Assembly: GCF_000238775.2 (NCBI RefSeq)
Contig: NZ_AFEJ02000001.1
Coordinates: 434,001 to 498,000 of the forward strand
Length of the DNA stretch: 64,000 nt
Direction: 5' to 3'
DNA from: Acaryochloris sp. CCMEE 5410
Lineage (GTDB): Bacteria > Cyanobacteriota > Cyanobacteriia > Thermosynechococcales > Thermosynechococcaceae
Below the pieces are notes generated by a model, which saw nothing but the letters and a program-made list of their open reading frames with translations, did not search any database and had not been told where the DNA came from. Shown here in pieces: positions 1-10,173 of this stretch. How positions within the stretch are numbered: the first letter of the stretch is position 1; each line of letters opens with the position of its first letter. The position numbers and the translations under genes are program-made.

Positions 1-455
1 GCAGCCACAATCCCCACACTATCCAGCTGAGCTTCGGGTCCCAACACCAATAGGCCCACGCCCATAAATCCAGTGATGGCAGCTAGGATCGATCTCCGAG
101 ATGGCTTCTCCCCCAAGAGTTGCCATGCAAGCAAGACCACCAGCAAGGGCTGAATCGAACCTGCGGTTGCGGCCACTCCCCCTGGGAGTCGATAGGCCGC
201 CACGAACAAGAGGGCTTGGAAAAGACCAATATTGAGTCCCCCCAGAACCAACATCCGCCCCCACCAGATACCTTGGGGGAGCTGCCTCAGGCTAAGGATC
301 AGGATCAGACCCATGGGAAGTGTTCTTAGAGCTGCCACTAACAAGGGATGCCCTGGCGGCAGTAACTCCGTCGTTATCACATAGGTGGTCCCCCAAGCGA
401 TTGGGGCTAGAGCTGTCAACAAGACATTGAACAGCCAAGCTGAGGGAGCATTCAT
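1..455 (-). CDS. EamA/DMT family transporter, N-terminal part (runs off the window)
   Basis: The minus strand is open from an ATG at 455-453 to the window edge, giving about 151 residues. The product begins MNAPSAWLFNVLLTALAP and is a run of hydrophobic helices separated by short loops. The WGTTYV stretch in helix 1 and the later PGGVAATAGSIQPLLV and GEKPSRRS segments fit the ten-helix drug/metabolite exporter (EamA) family. The C-terminal half lies outside the window. It is divergent from a MarR regulator, with a palindrome array between them, so it is probably the controlled efflux gene; the substrate cannot be told. Confidence 0.85.
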   Translation of the reverse strand, partial: MNAPSAWLFNVLLTALAPIAWGTTYVITTELLPPGHPLLVAALRTLPMGLILILSLRQLPQGIWWGRMLVLGGLNIGLFQALLFVAAYRLPGGVAATAGSIQPLLVVLLAWQLLGEKPSRRSILAAITGFMGVGLLVLGPEAQLDSVGIVA

Positions 456-460
456 AATTT

Positions 461-549
461 ATCTTGACATTAAGATACTTGACATCAAGATTCTAGCATT
501 TATCTTGATATCAAGTATCTTGAAATTAAGATTTATCAGATGTTAAGAT
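461..549. promoter_or_regulatory. Array of four or five palindromic operators between transporter and MarR gene
   Basis: Four near-identical 16-bp palindromes of the form ATCTTGANATTAAGAT lie at 461-476, 476-491, 502-517 and 517-532. They form two touching pairs with 15-bp spacing inside each pair. A weaker fifth copy, with only the right half conserved, lies at 534-549. MarR dimers bind palindromes of this size between divergent genes, so this is most likely the binding array of the adjacent regulator, covering both promoters. The repeats are seen directly; binding is inferred. Confidence 0.75.
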
Positions 550-582
550 AATCGCCATTCAAATGCTGAGCCGCCTGTTCCC

Positions 583-1074
583 ATGGATATCGATGCAGTC
601 GACGAAATTTTGGCCCAATGGCAGAGAGAACGTCCTGATTTAGATGTATCGCCCATGGGGACAATTGGCCGCATGACCCGATTGGCCAAACATTTCCAAG
701 GGGCAATGGGGGACACCTTTGCCAAATTTGGCTTGAATCCAGGCGAGTTTGATGTCCTCGCCACCTTGCGACGGTCTGGGCAGCCCTATCAGCTTTCACC
801 TACCCGGCTGTTTCACGCCATGATGGTGTCCTCCGGGACCATGACTCATCGCATTGATTGTTTGGAAAAAGCCGAGCTGGTTGAACGCATCCTCGACCCC
901 AACGATCGTCGAGGAACCCTGGTTCAGTTAACGGATAAAGGATTTGAGCTAATAGAAAAAACCGTTGAAGCTCATGTCACCCATGAACACCTTCTTCTGA
1001 GTACATTAGAGAAATCTGAAATAGACCATCTTACTCAGTTACTTCGAAAGCTTTTAGGCTCATTCGAGCAGTAA
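583..1074 (+). CDS. MarR family transcriptional regulator
   Basis: This 163-residue protein is the usual MarR length. Helices at about residues 25-60 precede a winged helix-turn-helix at about 62-125. It contains LSPTRLFHAMMVSSGTMTHR (recognition helix region) and the wing motif DPNDRRGTLVQLT, typical of the family. The C-terminal helices would form the dimer interface. It lies divergent to the EamA transporter and next to a palindrome array, so it probably represses the transporter and itself until a ligand binds. The ATG at 583 places the winged-helix domain at its usual position. Confidence 0.92.
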   Translation: MDIDAVDEILAQWQRERPDLDVSPMGTIGRMTRLAKHFQGAMGDTFAKFGLNPGEFDVLATLRRSGQPYQLSPTRLFHAMMVSSGTMTHRIDCLEKAELVERILDPNDRRGTLVQLTDKGFELIEKTVEAHVTHEHLLLSTLEKSEIDHLTQLLRKLLGSFEQ

Positions 1075-1439
1075 ATAGAGTATTTTGGCAGGTACTATAT
1101 ATCACAAAAATAGAAAGATTTTTCCGACTAAAATTCTTTCCCTTAATCAAAAATATATTCTATCGAATAAAATTTCAATGACCCGTTTTCTTAGGCATAA
1201 AGATATAGATAATTGCATTGAGTCTAGTAGAATTAGATGGACAATGACATCAAATTTTTAGATGTTGCACTGAATTAGCCATACCTGCCAACCCTATCTG
1301 AATCAAGGCCTTGGCAGATAATCAGAATCTAGCTACACTAAATTAAAATTTTATCTATACTTTCAAAGGGAGATTTTTTTGCGGGTTAATATCCTTCGCA
1401 TCATTGAAAAAGTTTTCTAGTTTTATAGATAGTTAAATA
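1075..1439. other. AT-rich intergenic region
   Basis: No convincing gene is visible in these 365 bases. The stretch is AT-rich and presumably holds the promoter of the histidine kinase that begins with TTG at 1440. I see no strong hairpin or repeat. Confidence 0.6.
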
Positions 1440-3899
1440 TTGTGGAAGGAGATAATAAATTTGAGTCTCCTAGGTTTCTTTTTTTCTTACACAAGTTTAT
1501 TGATTGCTAATCTTTTGGGTCAGCAGGAACCGTTCCCCATCGCGCTCCTTCCGGATATAACGGTTGCCTTAATGTTTGGAGGCATGGCTTGTTTATTGAC
1601 CTCTATGGCATTTCGTCATCAGACCTTTTTGAGCGATTCAAAACCCTATGGTCTGCTGATTACCTTCTTGGGGGCATGTAGCCTCATTCCGGTTTTAGAT
1701 ATTGTCTCTCTTCGCATACCCATTGCTGGAGTACAGGGGGGCGTTAAGATTCTCACCGCAGTCATTGGGATCTGGACTGCGAGGGAATATCTGGCCACTG
1801 TTCCACAGGGGTTTTCACCAAGTTATCCTTCATCCTTAATAGATGAAAAGCAAGTCCTCAAGCAGGAGCTCGATCTGACTCACCAACCAGTATCAGGACC
1901 AGATAAAAGCCTGGAACTCTTCAACTATGCCTTTGAATATGCCTTAGTCGGTCAGGCGATTCTATCCCCAGATGGGGAGTGGATCAGAATCAATCCAGCC
2001 TTCTGTAAAATACTGGGTTATTCGGAAGAGGAACTATTGCACACAACCCTCGGAAGTCTTACCCATTCCGAAGATTTAGAATTGGAGCAACAATATTTTG
2101 AGCAATTATTGTCGGGAGAGATTGCAGTCTGCCAGTTTGAAAAGCGATATTTTCACAAGCAAGGGCATTTTGTTTGGGTATTGTTGAGTATCTCTTTAGT
2201 CAGAGCCCCAAACCATCAGCCCCTCTATTTTATTGCTCAAATCGATAATATTTCTGAACGCAAACAGATTGAAGCGGACTTAAAATCAGTCATTAAGCAG
2301 CTAAAACTATCTATTGCAGAGCACTCTACAGAACTAGATAAAGCTTATGCAAACCTACAAAGATCGGCTGCTCAGTACCAAGATCTATATGACAATGCGC
2401 CTGATATGTACTTGTCAGTCGATCCTGAAACCTCGAAAGTGTTGCGTTGTAATCAAACGTTAATCAAAGAGTTGGGGTACAGCTATCCAGAAATCGTGGG
2501 GCGCTCTGTTATCGACTTGTATCATCCTGATTTTCGTTCGGAAGCCAAGAAAGCCTTTCAGACTTTTATCGATACAGGTGAAATAAGAAATATTTACCTG
2601 GTGGCACAGCGCAAAAATGGGACAACTCTAGATGTTAGCGTTAATGCGCAAGGGTTTCGAGATAAGCAGGGCAAGCTTCAATACAGCCGATCAAGCTGGA
2701 GAGACATTTCTGAACGTAAACGCTTGGAAAACCAATTGAAGCAAGTCAATGCTGATTTGGATGAAAAGGTGCAAAACCGAACTTGGGCTTTACAAGTCGC
2801 GGTCCAGTCTTTAAAGGAGAGCCAGTCCCGATTAGAACTGGCTCTAGAGGTTTCGGGGGATGGTTGGTGGGACTGGAACTTGTTCACGGATGAAGTGAAC
2901 TGGAGTGATCAGTTTTTTCAAATGCTGGAGTACAAATCAGAAGAATTATCTCCCTCGTTGCAAACTTGGCAAAGCTTGATCCACCCAGACGATCTACCCC
3001 GTGTGATGGCTTTGCGTGCAGAACACTTGCAGGACGACGCTATTCCTTATGTGTTTGACTATCGGGTACGAACCAAATCTGGACAGTGGAAATGGATTTC
3101 AGCTTTTGGGAAAGTCGTTGACTGGAACAGTCAGGGCGAACCGCTTCGTATGGTGGGGATGCACCACGATATTAGTGATCGCAAACAAGCGGAGCAAGAA
3201 CTACAGAGAATCAATGCTGAGCTGGTTCGCTCCAACCAGGAATTAGGGCATTTTGCCTATGTTGCCTCCCATGATTTACAAGAACCGTTACGAAAAATTG
3301 GGAGTTTTGCGGATCTATTGGCTGATCTCTATCAAGGCCAACTAGATGAGAAGGCAGATCGTTACATCCGATACATCACGGACGGGGCAGTCCGCATGCA
3401 AGGCTTGATTGATGATCTGTTAAGCTTTTCTCGGGTTGGCCGAGCTGAGCTGAAGATTGAACCAACCGCATTATCCTCGCTGGTTGATCAGGTCCTGACT
3501 GATTTAGACAAGGTAATTGAACAGCGCCATGTTGAAATAGTTATCGACCCCTTGCCAACGGTTGTAGTTGATCCTGTTCAAATGAGGCAAGTATTCCAAA
3601 ATCTGATTTCTAATGCCATCAAGTATTGCCAAGCAGATATTCCGAGCATTTACATTAATGCTACTCAAAATCAAGGTTTATGGACTATTTCAGTGAAGGA
3701 TAATGGCATTGGGATTGATCCTCAGTTTAATGAGCGGATTTTTATTATTTTCCAACGGTTACATCATCGAGAGGAATATTCTGGTACAGGGATTGGTTTA
3801 GCTATCTGCAAAAAAATAGTTGAACGCCATGGTGGCCGCATCTGGGTGGATTCTGAAGAAGGTCAGGGAGCGTTGTTCTCTTTCACGTTGCCCAGATAA
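1440..3899 (+). CDS. Membrane-anchored multi-PAS sensor histidine kinase
   Basis: This 819-residue protein appears to start at TTG 1440. About four hydrophobic helices lie in residues 1-125. Three PAS domains follow at about 160-275, 312-425 and 464-585; the third is of the PAS_3 type, with GDGWWDWN and HPDDL. The kinase core follows: HisKA near 605-670 with FAYVASHDLQEPLRK, where His611 is the likely phosphorylation site, then HATPase at about 710-819 with NAIKY, DNGIGI and GTGIGLAI motifs. This HisKA subtype is common in cyanobacterial phytochrome-class kinases. The receiver gene at 4062 lies downstream on the same strand and is the likely partner. The signal sensed is unknown. Confidence 0.9.
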   Translation: MWKEIINLSLLGFFFSYTSLLIANLLGQQEPFPIALLPDITVALMFGGMACLLTSMAFRHQTFLSDSKPYGLLITFLGACSLIPVLDIVSLRIPIAGVQGGVKILTAVIGIWTAREYLATVPQGFSPSYPSSLIDEKQVLKQELDLTHQPVSGPDKSLELFNYAFEYALVGQAILSPDGEWIRINPAFCKILGYSEEELLHTTLGSLTHSEDLELEQQYFEQLLSGEIAVCQFEKRYFHKQGHFVWVLLSISLVRAPNHQPLYFIAQIDNISERKQIEADLKSVIKQLKLSIAEHSTELDKAYANLQRSAAQYQDLYDNAPDMYLSVDPETSKVLRCNQTLIKELGYSYPEIVGRSVIDLYHPDFRSEAKKAFQTFIDTGEIRNIYLVAQRKNGTTLDVSVNAQGFRDKQGKLQYSRSSWRDISERKRLENQLKQVNADLDEKVQNRTWALQVAVQSLKESQSRLELALEVSGDGWWDWNLFTDEVNWSDQFFQMLEYKSEELSPSLQTWQSLIHPDDLPRVMALRAEHLQDDAIPYVFDYRVRTKSGQWKWISAFGKVVDWNSQGEPLRMVGMHHDISDRKQAEQELQRINAELVRSNQELGHFAYVASHDLQEPLRKIGSFADLLADLYQGQLDEKADRYIRYITDGAVRMQGLIDDLLSFSRVGRAELKIEPTALSSLVDQVLTDLDKVIEQRHVEIVIDPLPTVVVDPVQMRQVFQNLISNAIKYCQADIPSIYINATQNQGLWTISVKDNGIGIDPQFNERIFIIFQRLHHREEYSGTGIGLAICKKIVERHGGRIWVDSEEGQGALFSFTLPR

Positions 3900-4061
3900 T
3901 ATTTTTAAAAAATCAGCCTAAATCTATCTTCATTAGTTAGAATAATGTGGATAATCATTTTTATCTAAATTTATCCGGCAGTAATATATAACTTTCTCTT
4001 ATTTTCTTGGTTTCTTAGATGGTGCTAGAGAGTTAGTGCAATTCAATAGCGGGGACAGAAA

Positions 4062-4487
4062 ATGATTGAAATTTTGTTAGTGGAGGATGACGAAGGGGAT
4101 ATAGAGCTAACCCTTGAAGCCTTCAATCGCTCTAAAGTCACCCTGAATGTAAATGTGGTTCGGGATGGGATGGAAGCCATGGCCTATCTCCGGCAAGAAG
4201 GTGAATTCAAGAATGCTACGATGCCAGATTTAATGTTGCTGGATCTCAACTTACCCCGGAAAGATGGTCGAGAAGTGCTGGCCGAGATGCAAGAAAGCGA
4301 GAATCTAAAGCGAATTCCTGTGGTGGTACTGACTACTTCAGAAGCGGATGAAGATATTTTGAAGAGTTACCAAATTGGGGCGAATGCCTATGTCACTAAA
4401 CCAGTGGGATTGAAAGGCTTAGTCAAGGTCGTCAACTTGCTTGAAGAGTTTTGGTTCACGATCGTCAAATTACCTCCTCACCAGTAA
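4062..4487 (+). CDS. Rcp1-like single-domain response regulator
   Basis: The 141-residue receiver-only protein begins MIEILLVEDDEGD. The acidic pocket, phosphoacceptor Asp61 in LLDLNLPRKDG, the VVLTTS switch region and the Lys of VTKPV are all present. The C-terminal FWFTIVKLP tail is typical of Rcp1-type regulators paired with cyanobacterial phytochromes and related kinases. It has no output domain, so it should act by phosphotransfer or protein contact. It lies 162 bp after the PAS kinase on the same strand and is probably its partner. Confidence 0.9.
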   Translation: MIEILLVEDDEGDIELTLEAFNRSKVTLNVNVVRDGMEAMAYLRQEGEFKNATMPDLMLLDLNLPRKDGREVLAEMQESENLKRIPVVVLTTSEADEDILKSYQIGANAYVTKPVGLKGLVKVVNLLEEFWFTIVKLPPHQ

Positions 4488-4513
4488 GTGACAACAGACA
4501 AGATTTACAGGGG

Positions 4514-4921
4514 CTAACGCTTGCTAGCCTGTTCCTTTTCCACCCGATCAACGACAGCAATTAGGTCTGGTAGGTCAATGGGCTTTTTCATATATTCGTC
4601 TGCGCCTACGGTCTTAGCGATTTCCAGCACTGAAAAGCCAGGATCATGGGAACGACCACTAACTGCAATTAACCAAGGTTTATGCTCTAGGGACAACAGG
4701 TTGATTTTGGAAATCAGCATAATCCCTCCTCTCGGACTCTCTTGACTGCCTTCCAAAATAAAAATATCAATGAGGGCAATATCCACATATCCTTCATAGA
4801 GTTTGGACATGGCCACATCGATATCAGCGGTATGTTCAGCTTGGTGCCCGTGCTCGCCCAGCATCTTTTGCCAGGTTTCTGCCAGGATTTCATCGTCTTC
4901 AAAAATAAGGATATTGGCCAA
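4514..4921 (-). CDS. Single-domain response regulator paired with the phytochrome
   Basis: The 135-residue receiver begins MANILIFEDDEIL. Asp52 in IALIDIF is the likely phosphoacceptor, with a later ADEYMKKPID segment carrying the conserved Lys-Pro. A longer loop after the Asp (LEGSQESPRGG) differs from Rcp1-type receivers. It starts 13 bp after the phytochrome-type kinase at 4935-7478 ends, on the same strand, which argues for one transcript and a shared phosphorelay. It has no DNA-binding domain. Confidence 0.88.
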   Translation of the reverse strand: MANILIFEDDEILAETWQKMLGEHGHQAEHTADIDVAMSKLYEGYVDIALIDIFILEGSQESPRGGIMLISKINLLSLEHKPWLIAVSGRSHDPGFSVLEIAKTVGADEYMKKPIDLPDLIAVVDRVEKEQASKR

Positions 4922-4934
4922 GGTGCAGCTCCTT

Positions 4935-7478
4935 TTAGGCTAGGAGTTGGTGAATTGTGACATTGAGTTGGTCCCCATCAATCGGCTTTTTAAGCATGGG
5001 CACTTGGTTGAGGGCTTTTGGAAGAGTGAATTTGGAGTTGTAGCCCGTCGTAAAGAGGAAAGGAATTTGTCGCTTTAAAAGTTCTTCTGCCACCACAAAA
5101 CTATTCTCATCCTTGAGATTGATGTCTAATATACCCAGAATGTATTTTTCTTGGTCCAAGTATTTAATGGCCTGCTTGACTCTGGGGGCTGTATCTATTT
5201 CTGAAAACCCCAAAGACTCCAGTAAATTTTCCATCTCTAGCGCAAGCAACATATTGTCTTCAACGATGAGGACATGACCTGTGTCGAGATCTGACTCTTC
5301 CTCTCTTGGAGAGGAGGGAAGGGAGGTAGAAGTGGCTTCAGGTTGATCTTCTTGGAGCAGGATGAGGTGATCAGGTAACCAGAAATTAACTTGGACACCT
5401 GATCTAGGAAAGCGGATTGTCGCTTCCCCTTCAAACTCAAACGGAATGGCTCGCTCGATTAACGTCCGTCCAAATCCTTTGCGTTTGGGAGGGAAGACGG
5501 TCGGTCCATCGGATTCCTGCCAATAGAAAGCAAGCCCACCATCCTGTTCCAGCCAATGGACTTCAAGCTGACCCTCAGAAACCGATAAGGCACCGTACTT
5601 GGCAGAGTTGGTAATCAATTCATGAATGACGAGGGCAAACATGGGCACAAAGTTGGCCTTTAGACCGACTTCTGGTCCAGAGAGACTGACTTGGCGTTCC
5701 GCTTCGGCTAGGTAGGGGCGAAGTTCGATGGTGAGCAGATTGTGGAGACTGGGCCATTCCAAACCATGACCGGCCACTAAATCATGGGCATATGCTAGGG
5801 CTGCAATTCGCCGATCTAGAAGTAAGGTGTATTCTTCAATGGAGGTGGTGGAGTGACGAGTTTGGCGAGAGATGGATCGGATTAGAGCCAAAATATTTTT
5901 GACCCGATGGTTGAGTTCAGCAATCAGAAGATCTTGTTGTCGCCGTTGTCTGAGCCACTCCTGTTGCTGAACTTCTCCTTGAGTAATGGCTAACTGCATT
6001 AACCCCGTGCGCAGTTCTAGGGCAACTTCTGCTTCTGCGTCTGACCAGGGTTGGCATTGACCGGCCACGGTTTCTCGGTATTCTGCAAAGGAAGACCGGG
6101 GGCGGAGTCGTGGACCGTCAGGTCCTTCAACAATATCTTTCTCGGGTGATCCAGCCCAACGAACTTCATAGATAATTTCATTGCGAAAGAAAATAACGAA
6201 GACCTCGTCGCTGGGAGAAATTCCGAGGCAGAGGGCACCAGCCGTTTTATCTAATTGAGAGGCATCAAAGTTGTCCAGTTGGGATAGGTTTTCCAGGGGT
6301 ACTAAATCCGGAGTAGGATTCGTTTGTATCTGGCGAACCAGCTCCATGATCAAGCCGTGGCTGGGCACGTCCCCATAGGTTTGTACATCTTGCTTTGCAA
6401 TGACCGCCAGGCCATGGGATGAGAGCATGGAACACAGTCGTTCTCCCAATGCTTGGACGGTTTGAGTAAAACTGCCTTGATTAGTTAGCGTTTTAACGAC
6501 TTGAGCAATGGCTGAGGTAGTTCGTTTTCGAGTATTAAACCGTTCTTCTTCCAGGACTTGCTGAAACTTGAGGGAAAAGAGCTGTCCAAATAGATCGCAG
6601 GTGGAACGGTAATCAGGGGACAGTAACTTGTCACTATTGTGATGAAAGGCAAAAAGGGCCCATAGTTGCCGACGGACGATGATGGCCACATTCATGGCGG
6701 ATTGAACGCCCATGTTGGCAAGATATTCCAGGTGAATGGGAGACACGGCTCGCACATGGGTGAGGGAAAGATCTAGGGGATCTGCAGTCGAATCAGCAGC
6801 AATGAGGTCTGCAGTTGGGGCATCAATATCTGCGATCGCACGAATAGGCATTCTTAGGGCAATCGAACGGACTTGTTGAGGAATATCCGAAGCCGGGTAT
6901 CTGAGGCCCAGGTAGGGTTCTAAATTATCCGTCAAGGCTTCAGCGACGACTTCCCCAGCCCCATCCGGTAGGAATTGATAAGCCATCACCCGATCAAATC
7001 CAGTTACCCGCTGCAGGTCTTTAACGGCCATTTCCAGTAAGGCAGAAGTGCTGGTTTCTTCTTGCAAGCGGGCTAGCAACATCCGGGCTTGGGTAAAGGC
7101 CGTTTGGTTATCGCGATCCTCCGAGGGAAGCGGCTCTAGTTCGATCAGAAAAGAAGAGCCGCTGCGATGGAGGCTGATATCGAGATGCTGTTGGTTCAAG
7201 GGATACTTCCCGACCCGATCGCGCTGGGATTCAATGGTGGGATGACCGCCAACATTCCTCAAGTTATGGATGACCTGTTCGGGTAAGAGAACGCTTAAGT
7301 CCTGGCCCAAAGCATCATCAGGGGCAACACCTAAGACATCACCAATATTGCTGGAAACATGGGTGATGGATTCAAGATGTTTATCGGTGGCAATCAGAGC
7401 CCCAAAAGATTGGATGCAACCCGGGATATGAATCGGTTCGCTATCACAATTGGAAATAGCTAGTTCTCTAATTTCCAT
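4935..7478 (-). CDS. Bacteriophytochrome-type photoreceptor with HWE kinase and fused receiver
   Basis: The domain order in this 847-residue protein is PAS (about 1-115), GAF (about 130-310), PHY (about 325-500), HWE-type histidine kinase (about 515-705) and receiver (about 735-847). Cys11 in NCDSEPIHIPG matches the N-terminal biliverdin-binding cysteine of BphPs. The GAF has PASDIP (Asp198) and the conserved His249, but no cysteine beside that His, where plant and Cph1-type proteins carry one. The PHY tongue PRxSF motif is at 460-464. The kinase has LNHRVKN (His524) and the receiver Asp is 785. It shares a likely operon with the receiver gene just downstream. Bilin binding is inferred. Confidence 0.92.
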   Translation of the reverse strand: MEIRELAISNCDSEPIHIPGCIQSFGALIATDKHLESITHVSSNIGDVLGVAPDDALGQDLSVLLPEQVIHNLRNVGGHPTIESQRDRVGKYPLNQQHLDISLHRSGSSFLIELEPLPSEDRDNQTAFTQARMLLARLQEETSTSALLEMAVKDLQRVTGFDRVMAYQFLPDGAGEVVAEALTDNLEPYLGLRYPASDIPQQVRSIALRMPIRAIADIDAPTADLIAADSTADPLDLSLTHVRAVSPIHLEYLANMGVQSAMNVAIIVRRQLWALFAFHHNSDKLLSPDYRSTCDLFGQLFSLKFQQVLEEERFNTRKRTTSAIAQVVKTLTNQGSFTQTVQALGERLCSMLSSHGLAVIAKQDVQTYGDVPSHGLIMELVRQIQTNPTPDLVPLENLSQLDNFDASQLDKTAGALCLGISPSDEVFVIFFRNEIIYEVRWAGSPEKDIVEGPDGPRLRPRSSFAEYRETVAGQCQPWSDAEAEVALELRTGLMQLAITQGEVQQQEWLRQRRQQDLLIAELNHRVKNILALIRSISRQTRHSTTSIEEYTLLLDRRIAALAYAHDLVAGHGLEWPSLHNLLTIELRPYLAEAERQVSLSGPEVGLKANFVPMFALVIHELITNSAKYGALSVSEGQLEVHWLEQDGGLAFYWQESDGPTVFPPKRKGFGRTLIERAIPFEFEGEATIRFPRSGVQVNFWLPDHLILLQEDQPEATSTSLPSSPREEESDLDTGHVLIVEDNMLLALEMENLLESLGFSEIDTAPRVKQAIKYLDQEKYILGILDINLKDENSFVVAEELLKRQIPFLFTTGYNSKFTLPKALNQVPMLKKPIDGDQLNVTIHQLLA

Positions 7479-8088
7479 ATCTTAACTGCATGCATCAATA
7501 TGTAGCCTTCAAAATAAGCGAGTCCAATGAGCCGCATTTTTCTCATTAGGAAGAAAATAATGGCTCATTCTTTAATACGGTGAAATTAAATTTTTTAGAT
7601 AACCTATGGTCATCATAAAGGATTATGTGGTGAAGAAATTATAGTGCCATGAATTGCTTGGCACTATGAATTTACCTTCCATGCATCACTTGATTTTTTG
7701 TTTCTAGATTTTAGATGGCATAGATATATATCTTTCCTCTCAATGGATGCAGATAGATGATGGTAGTGCTTCTGAGAATAAATTTATAATGTTTTCAGGC
7801 TTCAGAACATGAGATTTTACTCTTGCCATAAATCAAAGAAATAAAGAACTTTTTATGCTGATCCCGAGTCCAAAAAAACAGGAAAAGATATAGGCTTCCC
7901 CCTTTATAGCCATGGTTTGCAAGAGAATCTTCATTTAACTGCTAAATTGATCAATATTGATTTAGAATATCCAAAAGTTTGAGAAAGTATTTTCATGTTT
8001 TAGTGTCTATCTGTAGTTAATATTTTCTATCAGTATCTCTACACTTCTGTGGAGAGTTTTAGGCCAATTGGAAGGAATTTTTTAAATA
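7479..8088. other. Divergent intergenic region, no gene seen
   Basis: These 610 AT-rich bases separate the divergent phytochrome gene and the CheB-CheR gene, so both promoters should lie here. No open frame with coding character or strong repeat is visible. Confidence 0.6.
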
Positions 8089-10173
8089 ATGGATTCTCAC
8101 GATCATCAACCCCTGGATGCTGATTCAAATGCTTTAAAAACGATGGACACTGCGTTCTACGTTGTTGCCGTTGGAGCATCTGCAGGTGGCCTTAAACCTC
8201 TTGAAGTATTTTTTGGAAATATAACCCCTGACTCAGGTGTAGCCTTTGTCGTCATTCAACATTTGTCCCCAGACTTCAAGAGCTTAATGAATGAAATTTT
8301 GGGTCGCCGCACCCAAATGGAGATTCAAATCGCAGAAGAGGGGATGGAACTTCAACCCAATTCGGTCTATTTAATTCCGTCGGGTCAAAATATGATTGTT
8401 CGGGACCATTGTCTTTATCTTTATCCCCAGAAGCGAGACCAAAAGCCAAATTTCCCAATTAATTTATTCTTTCAGTCTTTGGCAGATGATATTCAAGAAC
8501 GTGCCATTGGCATTGTTCTCTCTGGCACAGGGAGTGATGGTACCCATGGACTCCAACATATCCACGAAAGTGGGGGAATTACGTTAGTCCAAGACCCAAA
8601 TTCTGCCGAATTTGATGGTATGCCCCATACCGCTATCAGTACTGGATGTATTGATTATGTAGCGGATCCTAAAGTTCTAGCTGAAATGGTAAACGACTTA
8701 GGAAATCCTTCCATCGTTCCGGCAGATTTAGTTAAATTTAGCAGCAACTTAGGAGCAGAAGCCCATCAACTTCAAAAGATTGTAGATTTGCTAGCCAAGC
8801 ATGAGGGCATTGATTTTTCTCAATATAAGCTTTCCACCCTGGGTCGTCGAGTCGAGCGCCGACGACTCTTAACCCAAAACACTTCCCTCCATGACTATGC
8901 CAGCTTATTAGGAGCATCTGCTGATGAACGATCGCTGTTACGACGAGATTTACTGATTAATGTCACCCAATTTTTTCGAGATGAAAAGGTTTGGAATTAC
9001 TTAAAAGAGCAGGTCTTGCGTCCTGTCATTGAAGATTTTCCCACAGCTGAAACCCTAAGGGTCTGGGTAACTGCCTGTGCGACAGGAGAAGAAGCCTATT
9101 CCATGGCAATTGTTATTCGGGAACTGTGCGAAGAATTGGGGCGACAGATACCCACCAAACTCTTTGCGACGGATATCGATCAGATGGCGCTAGACAAAGC
9201 CACCTTAGGCGTCTTTGATGAATCGATCGCGGATTATGTGAGTTCAGATCGGCTACGCAAGTTTTTCACTTACGACAACGGCCATTTCACCATCAAGCGA
9301 ACCCTGCGAGAAATGCTAATTTTCTCCCCCCATGACCTCACCAAAAATGCCAGCCTGACTCGCATGAATGTGGTTTGCTGTCGGAATGTGCTGATCTATA
9401 TGCAACCCATTTTGCAGCAGTATGTCCTCCGCAACCTACATTTCTCCCTCAACAAGGGCGGAATCCTCTTGTTGGGAACCTCAGAAGACTTAGGTGAAGT
9501 AGAGCCTGAATTTGAAGTTCTACATTCTAAGAATAAGGTCTTTTCTAAATTAAGAGAGCAACGTCTAAATCTAAATTATTTCCGAACGAAAACGATTGCT
9601 ACCCCAGTGATTTCGGGGCGAGATTCACGCTACCGTCGTCAAACGGACCCTCTGCTGGAGAATGCCTTTAAAGCCCATCTTGAAGAACAACACGTTACTT
9701 GCCTGTTGTTAGATACGGACGAGAAGTTACTGCGGGTCTGTGCCGATCACCTCGATATCTTACGAATTCCAGATGGTCCAGCCACTGAGAACGTTAGAGC
9801 GTTGCTGCCCGAAGTGATGCATCTCCCCTTTATTTCAGCCATCAGTCGAGTCCAGCGGGAAAAGCAATCCGTGCAATTCAGTGGCCTCCTGTGGGAGCAC
9901 AAGAATGAGCAGTTTGAATTAAGGTTTAAGCTTAGCCCATGCCAACCCAACCATCGTGACCCCCTGTTCTTGAAGCTAGAGATTTCTACTATTTCCCGAC
10001 ACCCCACACAACCTCAACTGCAGGATGTGGAAAGTAGTACGGAGGTGATGAATCGGATCGAACAGTTGGAACTAGAACTGTCTTATACCCGAGAGAACTT
10101 GCAGGCCACCATTGAAGAGTTAGAAAGTACGAATGAAGAACAACAAGCCACTAATGAGGAAGGGCGTAGCTAA
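8089..10173 (+). pseudogene. CheB-CheR-PAS-histidine kinase fusion, 5' part cut by an IS
   Basis: The visible 694 residues hold a CheB methylesterase domain at about 24-205, with GASAGG (Ser31), VVIQHLSP and SGTGSDGT catalytic motifs. A CheR methyltransferase follows at about 222-490, with the SAM motif ACATGEEAYS. After a PAS-like stretch at about 540-640, a glutamate-rich coiled coil (ESTNEEQQATNEE) begins. The native frame ends at 10161; the last residues GRS and the stop come from an ISKra4-type element. Removing the element and one copy of the 9-bp duplication AATGAGGAA joins this frame exactly to CTG at 11656, restoring a protein of about 1,502 residues. The fragment could still make a CheB-CheR protein. 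Confidence 0.9.
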
